From positions 1-64,000 of the forward strand of contig JBCDLH010000002.1 in assembly GCA_038745585.1 (NCBI GenBank): a stretch of 64,000 nucleotides of DNA. The letters are read 5' to 3'. The position numbers were made by a program, and so were the translations under genes. The notes below the pieces were generated by a model. That model saw only the letters and a program-made list of their open reading frames with translations, searched no databases and was not told the origin of the DNA. This stretch comes from HLUCCA09 sp038745585 (GTDB taxonomy: Bacteria > Pseudomonadota > Alphaproteobacteria > Rhodobacterales > Rhodobacteraceae). This document shows, in pieces, positions 7,215 through 16,516 of this stretch (its first letter is position 1; each line of letters opens with the position of its first letter).

Positions 7215-7447
7215 GGCTGAGAGGCAACCCAAGAAGTAGCGTCGACGGTGCATCGCAAGCAAAGCCCGTGTCGCATCTGTCTCGGAGTTGGCCCCGGATG
7301 TGGCACCGGCCCCGCCCGCCCGTTTTGCGCCCCTAGACGGATTACGCCACAGGCCTCTCAACGCAAACACCGAGGGCCGGCGCCACCCGCGCCGTCCCGA
7401 CACCCAAAACAGACACCTTCCCCGCGACACCCGCACCGGAGCCCGCC

Positions 7448-8533
7448 ATGACTGCGATCGACCCCGACAGCCTTAGCAAAGACGCGGCCCGCGAGGCCCG
7501 TCGCGAACGGCTTTTCACCCGCATCACCAAGGCCGACCGCTGGTTGACCGTGCTCGGCCTCTCCTGGGTCACGCCGGTGCTGCGCGCCGCAGCCGGAGAC
7601 AATCCGCGCGCCCAGGGCAAAGAGATCTGGCGCCTCCTCGGCGTGCCGGTTCTCGCGATTTCGGGCTTTCTCGTTCTCTGGGGTACGCTCGCGCCACAGG
7701 TGCAGACCTCCCTCGGCGCAGTGCCTGGGCCCGCGCAAGTCTGGACCGAAGCCGTCAACCTTCATGAGGACGCGCAAGCCAAAGCGGCGTCGGAGGCCGA
7801 GTTCAAGGCCCGCGTCGAGGAGCGCAATCAGCGGCTCATTGAAAACGGGCAGGCCGACCGGGTCCGCGACATCCCCTATACGGGCGCGCCAAGCTATTAC
7901 GACCAGATCTGGACCTCGATCCAGACTGTCTTTTTCGGTTTCCTGATCGCGACCGTCATCGCCGTCCCCCTTGGGATCATGGCCGGCCTCTCGCCCACCG
8001 CGAACGCGGCGATGAACCCGATCATCCAGATCTTCAAGCCGGTCTCACCGCTCGCCTGGCTCCCCATCGTCACGATGGTCGTCTCGGCGCTCTACGTCAC
8101 AGATGACGGCTGGTTCTCGAAGTCCTTCCTCAACTCGGCGATCACGGTCACGCTCTGCTCGCTCTGGCCGACGCTGATCAACACGGCCCTCGGCGTGAGC
8201 TCCATCGACAAGGACCTCGTCAGCGTTTCCAAGGTCCTCAAGATGAACACCTGGACGAAGATTACCAAGCTCGTCCTCCCCTCCGCCCTGCCCCTCATCT
8301 TCACAGGCCTGCGCCTGTCGCTCGGGGTCGGTTGGATGGTCCTGATCGCGGCCGAAATGCTCGCGCAGAACCCTGGGCTTGGCAAATTCGTCTGGGACGA
8401 GTTCCAGAACGGCTCCTCGCAATCCCTCGCCAAGATCATGGTCGCAGTCTTTACCATCGGGATCATCGGCTTCCTCCTCGACCGGCTGATGTACGCGATA
8501 CAGTCCATGTTCACCTTCTCGAACAATCGGTGA
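7448..8533 (+). CDS. nrtB: NrtB, permease of the nitrate ABC importer
   Basis: A 361-residue inner-membrane protein of the NrtB/SsuC permease family. After a charged N-terminus (about 60 residues) come a first helix (LLGVPVLAISGFLVLWGTL), a soluble stretch rich in Ala and Glu, and then the core helices. The permease loop that contacts the ATPase is visible around residues 240-300 (SVSKVLKMN, then LVLPSALPLIFTGLRLSLG). It forms the nitrate channel with NrtA and NrtCD. The stop overlaps the region where the ATPase gene begins, so the two are probably coupled. Confidence 0.9.
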   Translation: MTAIDPDSLSKDAAREARRERLFTRITKADRWLTVLGLSWVTPVLRAAAGDNPRAQGKEIWRLLGVPVLAISGFLVLWGTLAPQVQTSLGAVPGPAQVWTEAVNLHEDAQAKAASEAEFKARVEERNQRLIENGQADRVRDIPYTGAPSYYDQIWTSIQTVFFGFLIATVIAVPLGIMAGLSPTANAAMNPIIQIFKPVSPLAWLPIVTMVVSALYVTDDGWFSKSFLNSAITVTLCSLWPTLINTALGVSSIDKDLVSVSKVLKMNTWTKITKLVLPSALPLIFTGLRLSLGVGWMVLIAAEMLAQNPGLGKFVWDEFQNGSSQSLAKIMVAVFTIGIIGFLLDRLMYAIQSMFTFSNNR

Positions 8534-8538
8534 CCGAT

Positions 8539-10224
8539 ATGAGCGTTCTCGAACTCAAAGGTGTCTCTAAGAGCTTTGGCGAGGGCCTGCATCGCACCGA
8601 TGTGCTCAAAGACATCGACCTGCAGGTCGCGGAAGGCGAGTTCCTCGTGCTCCTCGGCTTCTCTGGCACCGGCAAAACGACGCTGATCAACCTGCTCGCG
8701 GGGCTGGAGATGCCGACGAAGGGGAGCGTGCTCTATAAGGGAGCTCCCGTGACAGGCCCCGGCCCGGAGCGCGGCGTGATCTTTCAGAGCTACTCGTTGA
8801 TGCCTTGGCTTACGGTGACGGGCAACGTGGCGCTTGCAGTCGACACGCTCTTTCCCAGCCTCTCGCGTGCAGATCGGGCGGAGAAAGTCGCGCACTACGT
8901 GAAGATGGTGGGCCTTAGCCACGCCACCACCCGCCGCCCGGCCGAGCTCTCGGGCGGCATGCGCCAGCGCGTCAACGTCGCCCGCGCGCTGGCCATGAAC
9001 CCCGAGGTGCTGCTCCTCGATGAGCCGCTCTCGGCGCTCGACGCGCTCACCCGCGCCAACCTCGCGGACGAAATCGAGCATATCTGGGAGGCCGATCGCA
9101 AAACCTGTGTCCTCATCACCAACGATGTGGACGAGGCGATCATCCTCGCCGACCGGATCATCGCGCTTAACCCCGACGGCACGCTCGGCCATGAGTTTAA
9201 GGTCACGCTGCCTCGCCCGCGCGAGCGGGGCGAGATGAACCACAACGAGACCTTCAAAAGCTTGCGTGCCGAGGTCACGAAGTACCTCATGGATGTCGGG
9301 ATCGAGGCCAAGATCGAGGGCTCCCGCATCCTGCCCGATGTCACGCCGATCCACGGCGTGCCGAGCGCGGTCGCAAAGGCGCAAGAGGGGCTGCGCGAGG
9401 ACCGCTTCCTCGACTTCTCGCAGCTGCACAAGGTCTACCCAACGCCCAAAGGCCCGCTGACGGTGGTCGAGGATTTCGAACTCAAGCTCGACAAAGGCGA
9501 GTTCATTTCCCTTATCGGCCATTCCGGCTGCGGCAAATCCACGGTCCTGACGATGGCCGCCGGGCTCAATGAGATCTCTAAAGGCGCCATTAAGCTCGAT
9601 GGTCGCCACGTGGAGGGCGCCGACCCCGAACGCGCCGTCGTCTTCCAGTCGCCCAACCTCTTCCCCTGGCTCACCGCCAAGCAAAACGTCGCCATCGGTG
9701 TGGACAAGGTCTACCCCCGCGCTTCCCAATCCGAGCGCCAAGACGTGGTCGAGTACTACCTCGAACGCGTGGGCCTCGCAGACGCAATGGACAAGCAAGC
9801 CGCCGACCTCTCGAACGGGATGAAACAGCGCGTCGGCATCGCCCGCGCCTTCGCTCTCTCGCCAAAACTCCTGCTGCTCGATGAGCCCTTCGGCATGCTC
9901 GACAGCCTCACACGGTGGGAGCTGCAAGAGGTGCTGATGGAGGTCTGGTCGCGCACGAAGGTGACCGCGATCTGCGTCACTCACGATGTCGACGAGGCGA
10001 TCCTGCTGGCCGACCGCGTGGTGATGATGACAAACGGCCCCCGCGCGACGATCGGCAAGATCACCGACGTCAAACTCCCGCGCCCACGCAGCCGAAAAGC
10101 CCTCCTCGAACATCCCGATTACTACGCCTACCGCCAGGAAGTCCTCGATTTCCTGGAGGAGTACGAGCACGGCGCCACGCCAAAGCCAAAGCCAACCGTG
10201 GCACCAAAGATCGCGGCGGAGTGA
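8539..10224 (+). CDS. NrtCD, double ABC ATPase of the nitrate importer
   Basis: A 561-residue protein with two complete ABC domains in one chain. Domain 1 has Walker A at 40-47 (GFSGTGKT), signature SGGMRQR and Walker B LLLDEPLSALD. Domain 2 has Walker A at 327-334 (GHSGCGKS), signature SNGMKQR and LLLDEPFGMLD. Cyanobacterial importers use separate NrtC and NrtD; here one polypeptide supplies both nucleotide-binding domains and lacks the NrtA-like tail of NrtC. ATP hydrolysis powers nitrate uptake through NrtB. The ATG at 8539 is favoured. A GTG at 8530, overlapping the nrtB stop, is in frame and also possible. Confidence 0.88.
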   Translation: MSVLELKGVSKSFGEGLHRTDVLKDIDLQVAEGEFLVLLGFSGTGKTTLINLLAGLEMPTKGSVLYKGAPVTGPGPERGVIFQSYSLMPWLTVTGNVALAVDTLFPSLSRADRAEKVAHYVKMVGLSHATTRRPAELSGGMRQRVNVARALAMNPEVLLLDEPLSALDALTRANLADEIEHIWEADRKTCVLITNDVDEAIILADRIIALNPDGTLGHEFKVTLPRPRERGEMNHNETFKSLRAEVTKYLMDVGIEAKIEGSRILPDVTPIHGVPSAVAKAQEGLREDRFLDFSQLHKVYPTPKGPLTVVEDFELKLDKGEFISLIGHSGCGKSTVLTMAAGLNEISKGAIKLDGRHVEGADPERAVVFQSPNLFPWLTAKQNVAIGVDKVYPRASQSERQDVVEYYLERVGLADAMDKQAADLSNGMKQRVGIARAFALSPKLLLLDEPFGMLDSLTRWELQEVLMEVWSRTKVTAICVTHDVDEAILLADRVVMMTNGPRATIGKITDVKLPRPRSRKALLEHPDYYAYRQEVLDFLEEYEHGATPKPKPTVAPKIAAE

Positions 10225-10229
10225 GGGGG

Positions 10230-11612
10230 ATGACGCGGAAGCTTATCGTCGTCGGGGCCGGCATGGCAGCGGGGCGACTCTTGGAGCATGTGACGGAGAC
10301 CGGTGACGACTGGGACATCACGGTCTTCAATGCCGAGCCGCGAGGCACTTATGACCGGATCATGCTGTCGCCGGTCCTCTCGGGCGACAAAACCTATCCG
10401 CAGATCGTCACGCATGACGACGCCTGGTATGCGACGCGCGGCATCGCGACCCGCTTTGGCGAGCGCGTCACCGGGATCGACGCTGCCGCCAAAACCATCA
10501 CCGGCGAAGACGGTACGCCCTTATCCTATGACAAGCTCGTCCTTGCCACCGGCTCCACCCCGTTCATGATCCCGCTCCCGGGCCATGACCTCGCCGGCGT
10601 CATCGCCTATCGCGACCTCGAGGACACCGAGCGGATGATGTCCCTCGGGCCCGGAGACAAGGCCGTCGTGATCGGCGGCGGCCTCCTCGGCCTCGAAGCG
10701 GCGGCGGGCATGGCGGCGCGCGGCGTCGACGTGACAGTCGTGCACATCATGGGACACCTCATGGAGCGGCAGCTTGACGAGGCCGCCGGGTTCCTCCTGC
10801 GCAAGTCCTTGAGCGACAAAGGCATCACCATCCGCTGCTCCGCAAACTCAAAGGAGATCCTCGGCGAAAACGGCCATGTGCGTGCCCTCCTTCTCGACGA
10901 TGGGACGGCGCTGCCCTGTGACCTTCTCGTCATGGCCGTCGGCATCCGTCCCGCCACAGCGCTGGCCCAGGCGGCGGGGCTCAGCATCAACAAAGGCGTC
11001 GTGGTTGACGACCAGATGCGCACATCCGATCCCGACATCCTCGCCGTTGGCGAATGCGTCGAGCATCGCGGCGCCCTCTTCGGCCTCGTCGCCCCGCTCT
11101 ACGATCAGGCCAAGGTCGCGGCCCAGACGCTCGCCGACCAGGACGCGACCTTCGTGCAAAAAGAGCTCTCCACGAAGCTCAAGGTCACCGGGTGCGACCT
11201 CTTCAGCGCGGGCAGCTTTGCGGCAACAGAAACCAGCGAGGACCTTGTCTATCGCGATCCAGCGCGCGGCATCTACAAGCGCCTCGTGATCGAGGAAAAC
11301 CGCGTCGTGGGCGCTGTGATGTATGGCGACACCGGCGACAGCGGTTGGTTTTTCGGCCTGATCCGCGATGGCACCGATGTCTCAGACATGCGCGACACGT
11401 TGATCTTTGGCCCCGGCTACCACGGAGCGACCCAATCGGACCCCTCGGTGGCCGTTGCAGCCTCGCAGGATGAGACGGTCATCCGCCGCTGCAACGGCGC
11501 CCGCGAGGGCCAAGGCCGCCCCTTCGAGACACCGAATGAATACGCAGATCAAGCTGTGATCCGCGGGCCCCACCGCGACGGCGGGCGGCCCAGTTCGGCG
11601 CGCGCCGCCTGA
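10230..11612 (+). CDS. FAD diaphorase subunit of assimilatory nitrate reductase (NirB N-domain family)
   Basis: A 460-residue pyridine nucleotide-disulfide-type oxidoreductase. The FAD-binding start is KLIVVGAGMAAGRLLE, the NAD-binding fold is KAVVIGGGLLGLEAAAGMA, and the C-terminal FAD motif is PDILAVGECVEH. The sequence resembles the N-terminal half of NirB. However, it ends before the Fe-S and siroheme domains, so it cannot reduce nitrite alone. It sits 5 bp after nrtCD and 3 bp before nasA. The two-subunit NADH nitrate reductase of Rhodobacter capsulatus E1F1 (FAD diaphorase about 45 kDa plus Mo subunit about 95 kDa) is the obvious precedent. I infer that it passes NADH electrons to NasA. 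The ATG at 10230 follows AGTGAGGGGG. Confidence 0.82.
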   Translation: MTRKLIVVGAGMAAGRLLEHVTETGDDWDITVFNAEPRGTYDRIMLSPVLSGDKTYPQIVTHDDAWYATRGIATRFGERVTGIDAAAKTITGEDGTPLSYDKLVLATGSTPFMIPLPGHDLAGVIAYRDLEDTERMMSLGPGDKAVVIGGGLLGLEAAAGMAARGVDVTVVHIMGHLMERQLDEAAGFLLRKSLSDKGITIRCSANSKEILGENGHVRALLLDDGTALPCDLLVMAVGIRPATALAQAAGLSINKGVVVDDQMRTSDPDILAVGECVEHRGALFGLVAPLYDQAKVAAQTLADQDATFVQKELSTKLKVTGCDLFSAGSFAATETSEDLVYRDPARGIYKRLVIEENRVVGAVMYGDTGDSGWFFGLIRDGTDVSDMRDTLIFGPGYHGATQSDPSVAVAASQDETVIRRCNGAREGQGRPFETPNEYADQAVIRGPHRDGGRPSSARAA

Positions 11613-11615
11613 GCC

Positions 11616-14264
11616 ATGACGGCCGCGTCCCTGCCCCCCTGCGCGATCCGTACGACGTGCCCCTATTGCGGCGTCGGCTGTGGCGTGCGCGCGACGCCAG
11701 ACGGCGCGGGCGGGCTCTCGGTCAAGGGCGATCCAGCGCATCCGGCCAATCTCGGGCGGCTCTGCTCCAAGGGCTCGGCCCTCGGCGAGACGATGCGCCA
11801 CGACGAGCGGCTGCGCGCGCCGCAGGTCGGCGGCCAGGAAGCGTCCTGGGACGCGGCACTCCAAGAGGTCGCCGAAAGGTTCTCGGCGACCATCGCGACG
11901 CATGGGCCCGATGCGGTCGCCTTCTACGTCTCCGGTCAACTCCTGACCGAAGACTACTACGTGGCAAACAAGCTGATGAAGGGCTTCATCGGCTCGGCCA
12001 ACATCGACACCAACAGCCGGCTCTGCATGGCCTCGACCGTCGCCGGCCACAAGCGCGCCTTTGGGACCGACACGGTGCCGGGCACCTATGAGGATCTCGA
12101 CGAGGCCGACCTCGTGGTGCTCGCTGGATCGAACCTCGCCTGGTGCCATCCGGTGCTCTACCAGCGCCTGGCCGCGGCGAAGGCAGCGCGGCCCAGTCTC
12201 AAGGTCGTCGTCATCGACCCGCGCCGCACCGCGACCTGTGACATCGCCGATCTGCACCTTGCGTTGGAGCCGGGCTCGGACGTTGCCCTCTGGAACGGGC
12301 TTCTGGCACGGATCGGCGCGCGCGGCGCGTGGGACACGCGCTTTGTGACGCGTCATGTCGAGGGGTTCGAGGCAGCACTTGCCGCTGCGGACGAGACCGA
12401 CCTTTCAGTGACAGGGCTCTCGCACAATGCATTGCGCATGTTCTACGATCTTTGGATCGACACCGAACGCACGGTTTCGGTCTTTTCCCAGGGGCTCAAC
12501 CAAAGCGCGACGGGCACCGACAAGGTCAACGCTCTGATCAATTGTCACCTCGCCATGGGGCGGATCGGTAAGCCCGGGATGGGGCCCTTTTCAGTCACCG
12601 GGCAGCCCAACGCGATGGGCGGGCGCGAGGTCGGCGGTTTGGCCAACATGCTGGCCTGCCACCTCGACATCGAAAACGCCACGCACCGCAGCGCGGTCCG
12701 CGCCTTTTGGGAGGCGCCCGCCATGCCCGAGGCCCAAGGGCTCAAGGCGGTCGACATGTTCCGCGCGGTGGGCACTGGGCAGATCAAGGCGCTTTGGATC
12801 ATGTGCACGAACCCCGCCGTGTCGATGCCCGAAGCCGACGCCGTCCGCGACGCGATCGCCGGCTGCGACTTCGTCGTCGTCTCGGACGTTACCGCACAGA
12901 CCGACACCGCGCGGCTGGCCGATGTCCTGTTGCCAGCCACTGGCTGGGCCGAAAAGGACGGCACCGTGACCAATTCGGACCGCACGATCAGCCGGCAGCG
13001 CGCCGTCGTTCCACCGTCCGGCGGCGCACGCCACGATTGGGCGATCATTGCCGAGGTTGGCCGGCGCATGGGCTGGCCCCGCGCGTTCGACTATGCCTCC
13101 CCTGCCGAGATCTTTCGCGAGCATGCCGCGCTTTCCGGCGTGGCCGGCCGGCTCGGGCGCGACTTTGACATTTCGGGCCTCGCCGCGCTCTCGGACGCAG
13201 GCTATGACGCGCTTGCGCCCACGCGCTGGCCGGTGACGAGCACGCGGCAGGGCGGGCGGTTTTTCGGCGAGGGGCGGTTCTTTACCCCATCGGGCCGCGC
13301 CCGGATGCTGCCGCTTGCGCACCGCGCGCCGGTGGCCACGCCGAGCGCGGCATATCCGTTCCGGCTCAATACGGGCCGGATCCGCGACCAGTGGCATACG
13401 ATGACGCGGACGGCTCTGGCGCCGCGCCTGACGGCCCATATCGCGGAGCCCTTCGTCGAGGTGCACCCCCAGGATGCCGCGCGGTTGGGCCTCGCTGCCG
13501 CCGAGATCGCGGAGCTGACCTCGCCCACCGGGCGCGCGCTCCTGCGCGTGCAGGTCACCGAGCGTGTGTCGCCGGGGCAGCTCTTCGTGCCGATCCACTG
13601 GACCGAAGAGACCGCGAGTGCCGCGCGGATCGACACGCTCGTTGCCGCGGTGACGGACAAAGTCTCGGGCCAGCCCGAAAGCAAGGCGGCGATCTGCGCG
13701 CTCGCCCCGTGGAACGCGGCTTGGTTTGGCTTTGGTGTCTCGGCCAGGCGCCCGGACCCGAGCACGGGCTATTGGGCACGCGCGCGCGTGCCGGGCGGCT
13801 GGCAAGTGGAGCTTGCTGCTGAGGCGGCACCGGACGCCCTCGAAGATATGGCGCGCGCGCTTTTCGGCCTGGGTGCCGACGCGCAGGCGCTGAGCTTTGA
13901 AGACGCGGCCCGCGGCACCCACCGGATCGCGTTCCTCGCCGATGGCGTGCTGACCGCCGCGCTCTTTGCCGCGCCGACACCGGTGGCGCTCTCGCGCCCG
14001 ACCGTGGCCGCCGCCCTCGGCAGCGTGGCCACAGGCGATGTCCTGGCAGGCCGTGCCCCGGCGGACCGGCCCGATCCGGGCGCGACGGTCTGCGCCTGCC
14101 TCGGGATCGGCGCCAACACGATTGCCAATGCGATCCTCTCGGGCGGGCTCGTCAGCGTCGCTCAGATCACAGCCGCCCTCGGCGCCGGGGGCGAATGTGG
14201 CTCGTGCAAACCCGAACTGGCCGCCCTCCTCGCCGCCAATCCAACACGCGTGGCCGCCGAATGA
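11616..14264 (+). CDS. nasA: NasA, molybdopterin assimilatory nitrate reductase
   Basis: An 882-residue catalytic subunit that reduces nitrate to nitrite in the cytoplasm. N-terminal Cys15, Cys18 and Cys22 (CPYCGVGCGV), with a fourth Cys near residue 50 (RLCSKGS), bind a [4Fe-4S] cluster. The central region holds the bis-MGD domains (FSQGLNQSATGTDKVNA, GKPGMGPFSVTGQPNAMGG). About residues 555-660 are the dinucleotide-binding barrel. The last 60 residues form a BFD-like [2Fe-2S] domain with CAC and CGSC, as in the longer NasA proteins that receive electrons from a diaphorase. There is no signal peptide. It follows the diaphorase gene by 3 bp and precedes cysG. Confidence 0.94.
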   Translation: MTAASLPPCAIRTTCPYCGVGCGVRATPDGAGGLSVKGDPAHPANLGRLCSKGSALGETMRHDERLRAPQVGGQEASWDAALQEVAERFSATIATHGPDAVAFYVSGQLLTEDYYVANKLMKGFIGSANIDTNSRLCMASTVAGHKRAFGTDTVPGTYEDLDEADLVVLAGSNLAWCHPVLYQRLAAAKAARPSLKVVVIDPRRTATCDIADLHLALEPGSDVALWNGLLARIGARGAWDTRFVTRHVEGFEAALAAADETDLSVTGLSHNALRMFYDLWIDTERTVSVFSQGLNQSATGTDKVNALINCHLAMGRIGKPGMGPFSVTGQPNAMGGREVGGLANMLACHLDIENATHRSAVRAFWEAPAMPEAQGLKAVDMFRAVGTGQIKALWIMCTNPAVSMPEADAVRDAIAGCDFVVVSDVTAQTDTARLADVLLPATGWAEKDGTVTNSDRTISRQRAVVPPSGGARHDWAIIAEVGRRMGWPRAFDYASPAEIFREHAALSGVAGRLGRDFDISGLAALSDAGYDALAPTRWPVTSTRQGGRFFGEGRFFTPSGRARMLPLAHRAPVATPSAAYPFRLNTGRIRDQWHTMTRTALAPRLTAHIAEPFVEVHPQDAARLGLAAAEIAELTSPTGRALLRVQVTERVSPGQLFVPIHWTEETASAARIDTLVAAVTDKVSGQPESKAAICALAPWNAAWFGFGVSARRPDPSTGYWARARVPGGWQVELAAEAAPDALEDMARALFGLGADAQALSFEDAARGTHRIAFLADGVLTAALFAAPTPVALSRPTVAAALGSVATGDVLAGRAPADRPDPGATVCACLGIGANTIANAILSGGLVSVAQITAALGAGGECGSCKPELAALLAANPTRVAAE

Positions 14265-14346
14265 ATGTCCCCACCCGGCAGCGAATGCGGCGCGGCCAGG
14301 GGACACGACCCCAAAGCTTTCGCCCAAGACCCGCTAGGAGCCCGGA

Positions 14347-15753
14347 ATGAAGACCTTTCCAATGTTTCTGCGTATGGAAGACCGCGAGGTCCTGATTGTC
14401 GGCGGCGGCGAACAGGCGGCGCAAAAGGCGCGGCTCATCCTCAAGACCGAAGCGCGTCTGACCTTCGTCGCCGATGCCCTCGACGCAGAGTTGACGGCTC
14501 TCGTCGAGGCCGGACACGCGACGTGGGAGCGCATACCCGCGGGGCCTGAGCGCTTGCGCCAGGCGGCGCTCGTCTTTGCCGCCTCGGGGTGCCCCGCCCT
14601 CGATGCGGCAACCGCAACGCTTGCGCGCGAGGCGGGCGCGCTTGTCAACGCGGTCGACCAACCGGCGCTCTGCGAGGCCTATACGCCGGCGCTCGTCGAC
14701 CGCGACCCCGTCGTCGTTGCCATCGGAACCGAAGGCACGGCGCCGGTCCTCGCGCGCCAGATCAAGACCCGGATCGAGGGCATGCTGGAGCCGACCCTGG
14801 GCGGGTTCGCCGCCCTGGCCGGCCGGTTGCGCGGCGCGGTCGCCGCCACCGTGCCCCGGTCCGAGAGGCGCGCCTTTTGGCGTTGGGCGTTCGACGGGCC
14901 GCGGCGAAGCTTCACCGGTGGCGCGGAGTCCCACGCCGCACAGCTCATCAAATCGGCGATCTCGGCCGGGCAGGCACCGGAGACGGCCGGCCCAGGCTCG
15001 ATCGCGCTGGTGGGTGCCGGGCCGGGCGCGGCCGATCTGATGACGCTCCGCGCGGTGCGGCGCCTGCAAGAGGCGGACGTCATTTTCTATGATCGCCTCG
15101 TCTCGCCAGACGTCCTCGAGCTCGCGCGCCGCGACGCCGAGCGGGTCTATGTCGGCAAGGCGCCGGGCGCCCATGCCTGGCCGCAGGATCGGATCGACAG
15201 AGTGATCGTTGCCGAGGCCAAGAAAGGGCGCCGCGTCGTCCGCCTAAAGGGCGGCGACCCATCGATCTTTGCCCGCGCTGACGAAGAGCTCAGCGCCGCA
15301 CGCATGGCCGGCATTCCGAGCGAACTCATCCCCGGCGTGACAGCCGCATCGGCCGCCGCTGCAAGCCTCGGCCGTCCGCTGACCGAACGCGGGCGCAACG
15401 CCCGGCTCGTTCTCGCCTCCGCCATCGCCAATGGGGAGAGCGCGGCCGCCGATCTTAGCGCCGCGCTAACGCCCGGGACGACGCTCGCAGTCTATATGGG
15501 CCTTGGCGTTGCGGCCGAGATCCAGGCGGAAATGACAGCGCGCGGCGTGCCGGCCGACACCGAGGTCGAGATCGTCGCGCAGGCCTCGATGCAGAATGAG
15601 CAGATCCTGCGCACAACGCTCGCAGCGTTCAGCCGCGACGTCGCGCAAAACGGGATCCAAGCACCCTCCGTCTTGGTCTTTCGCCGTCCCCAGGCCCACG
15701 AGACGGCGAAGCTCGACATGGCGCGCGACGGTGCGCTTGCTATGGCCGTGTAA
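14347..15753 (+). CDS. cysG: CysG, siroheme synthase (bifunctional or trifunctional)
   Basis: A 468-residue protein. Residues 1-210 are the NAD-dependent precorrin-2 dehydrogenase/ferrochelatase module (VLIVGGGEQAAQKARL). Residues 218-455 are uroporphyrinogen III methyltransferase (SUMT): GSIALVGAGPGAADLMTLRA, YVGKAPGAHAWPQ, RLKGGDPSIF at 299-308, PGVTAASAAAA. It makes siroheme for nitrite and sulfite reductases. Position right after nasA implies supply for a siroheme nitrite reductase, yet none is encoded here, so the enzyme must be elsewhere. A TAGGAG site precedes the ATG. Confidence 0.94.
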   Translation: MKTFPMFLRMEDREVLIVGGGEQAAQKARLILKTEARLTFVADALDAELTALVEAGHATWERIPAGPERLRQAALVFAASGCPALDAATATLAREAGALVNAVDQPALCEAYTPALVDRDPVVVAIGTEGTAPVLARQIKTRIEGMLEPTLGGFAALAGRLRGAVAATVPRSERRAFWRWAFDGPRRSFTGGAESHAAQLIKSAISAGQAPETAGPGSIALVGAGPGAADLMTLRAVRRLQEADVIFYDRLVSPDVLELARRDAERVYVGKAPGAHAWPQDRIDRVIVAEAKKGRRVVRLKGGDPSIFARADEELSAARMAGIPSELIPGVTAASAAAASLGRPLTERGRNARLVLASAIANGESAAADLSAALTPGTTLAVYMGLGVAAEIQAEMTARGVPADTEVEIVAQASMQNEQILRTTLAAFSRDVAQNGIQAPSVLVFRRPQAHETAKLDMARDGALAMAV

Positions 15754-16516
15754 AGCCCTCGGGCGGTCGCTCCCTGCGCGCGGTGCGCCCGTTTCTGGCG
15801 TCGCATGAGTATTTTTGCCAAGCTGATGGGGGGCGGGCGCCGCGCCTTGGCGGTGCGTCTCAACCACGGCGATGAACCCTGTTTTGGGCGAAGAGGGTTT
15901 TCGGAAGAGTGACGCGGCGGCGGACTTGATGCGCTGGCATGCGGTGGAACGGGCGTGCGCGGCGGCAGACCTTGCCGGTCTAACATACAGCAATGCCATG
16001 CGCCGCCCGAGCCGCATCCGCAAGCGCCTCGGCACACCGCCTCGGGCGCGGTCGCGCGGGGCCGGCCCGGGCAAGCGCTGACCCGCACGTCCGGAGCCGC
16101 ACCGAAGCGAGCGCCCTGATCGACCGACGGCATGTGGTCGGTCGGTCGTCCGGGGCTTGCGTCACGGTGGCCCCGCCATCTCTGCGGAGCGGCCCCGCCC
16201 GACGCGGACCACCTTTGCGCGGACCACCCTTGCGCCGACCGGATTGGAGCGGTGGCGCGGGGCGGGCGCCGGTTAGGGAGACGGAGGTAAAGCGTGGAGC
16301 CCCGACAGATGCCGCTGAAGCTGCAACAGCCCAGCCTTCGGACCCTTCGGTCGCGCCCTGCGCGGACGGGACGCGGGCAACGCCGGTTGCACCCCAGCAC
16401 TTGGCCGGGCTTTTGGCGGGGCTCGTTGTCCTCCTCTTTCTCGGGGCGCTTCTCATCGGGCCGGCGGGGCGGGCATCGACGACAGGGCCGAGCCCGCGCA
16501 CTACGACCGCGCACGG
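15754..16516. other. 763-bp intergenic region after cysG
   Basis: No convincing gene was found. A 25-bp stretch at 15805-15829 (ATGAGTATTTTTGCCAAGCTGATGG) resembles a motif seen again at 37999-38026 on the other strand. Several frames are open because of high GC, including one from 15993 to 16529 whose last part encodes a hydrophobic stretch (LLAGLVVLLFLGALLIG) like a single membrane helix. Its upstream part is arginine/alanine-rich and unlike protein, and no ribosome-binding site supports it. Short direct repeats of GCGGACCACC occur near 16206-16230. Confidence 0.5.

Noticed and set aside
8092..10170. 692-codon open frame opposite nrtB and nrtCD
   Set aside because: Antisense shadow; the sense strand carries two full ABC ATPase domains.
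10230..11612. Possibility that this is a complete nitrite reductase NirB
   Set aside because: At 460 residues it ends before the Fe-S and sirohaem domains, and the next gene is the nitrate reductase.
12591..14327. 578-codon open frame opposite nasA
   Set aside because: Arginine/glycine/alanine-rich shadow of a clearly real molybdoenzyme gene.
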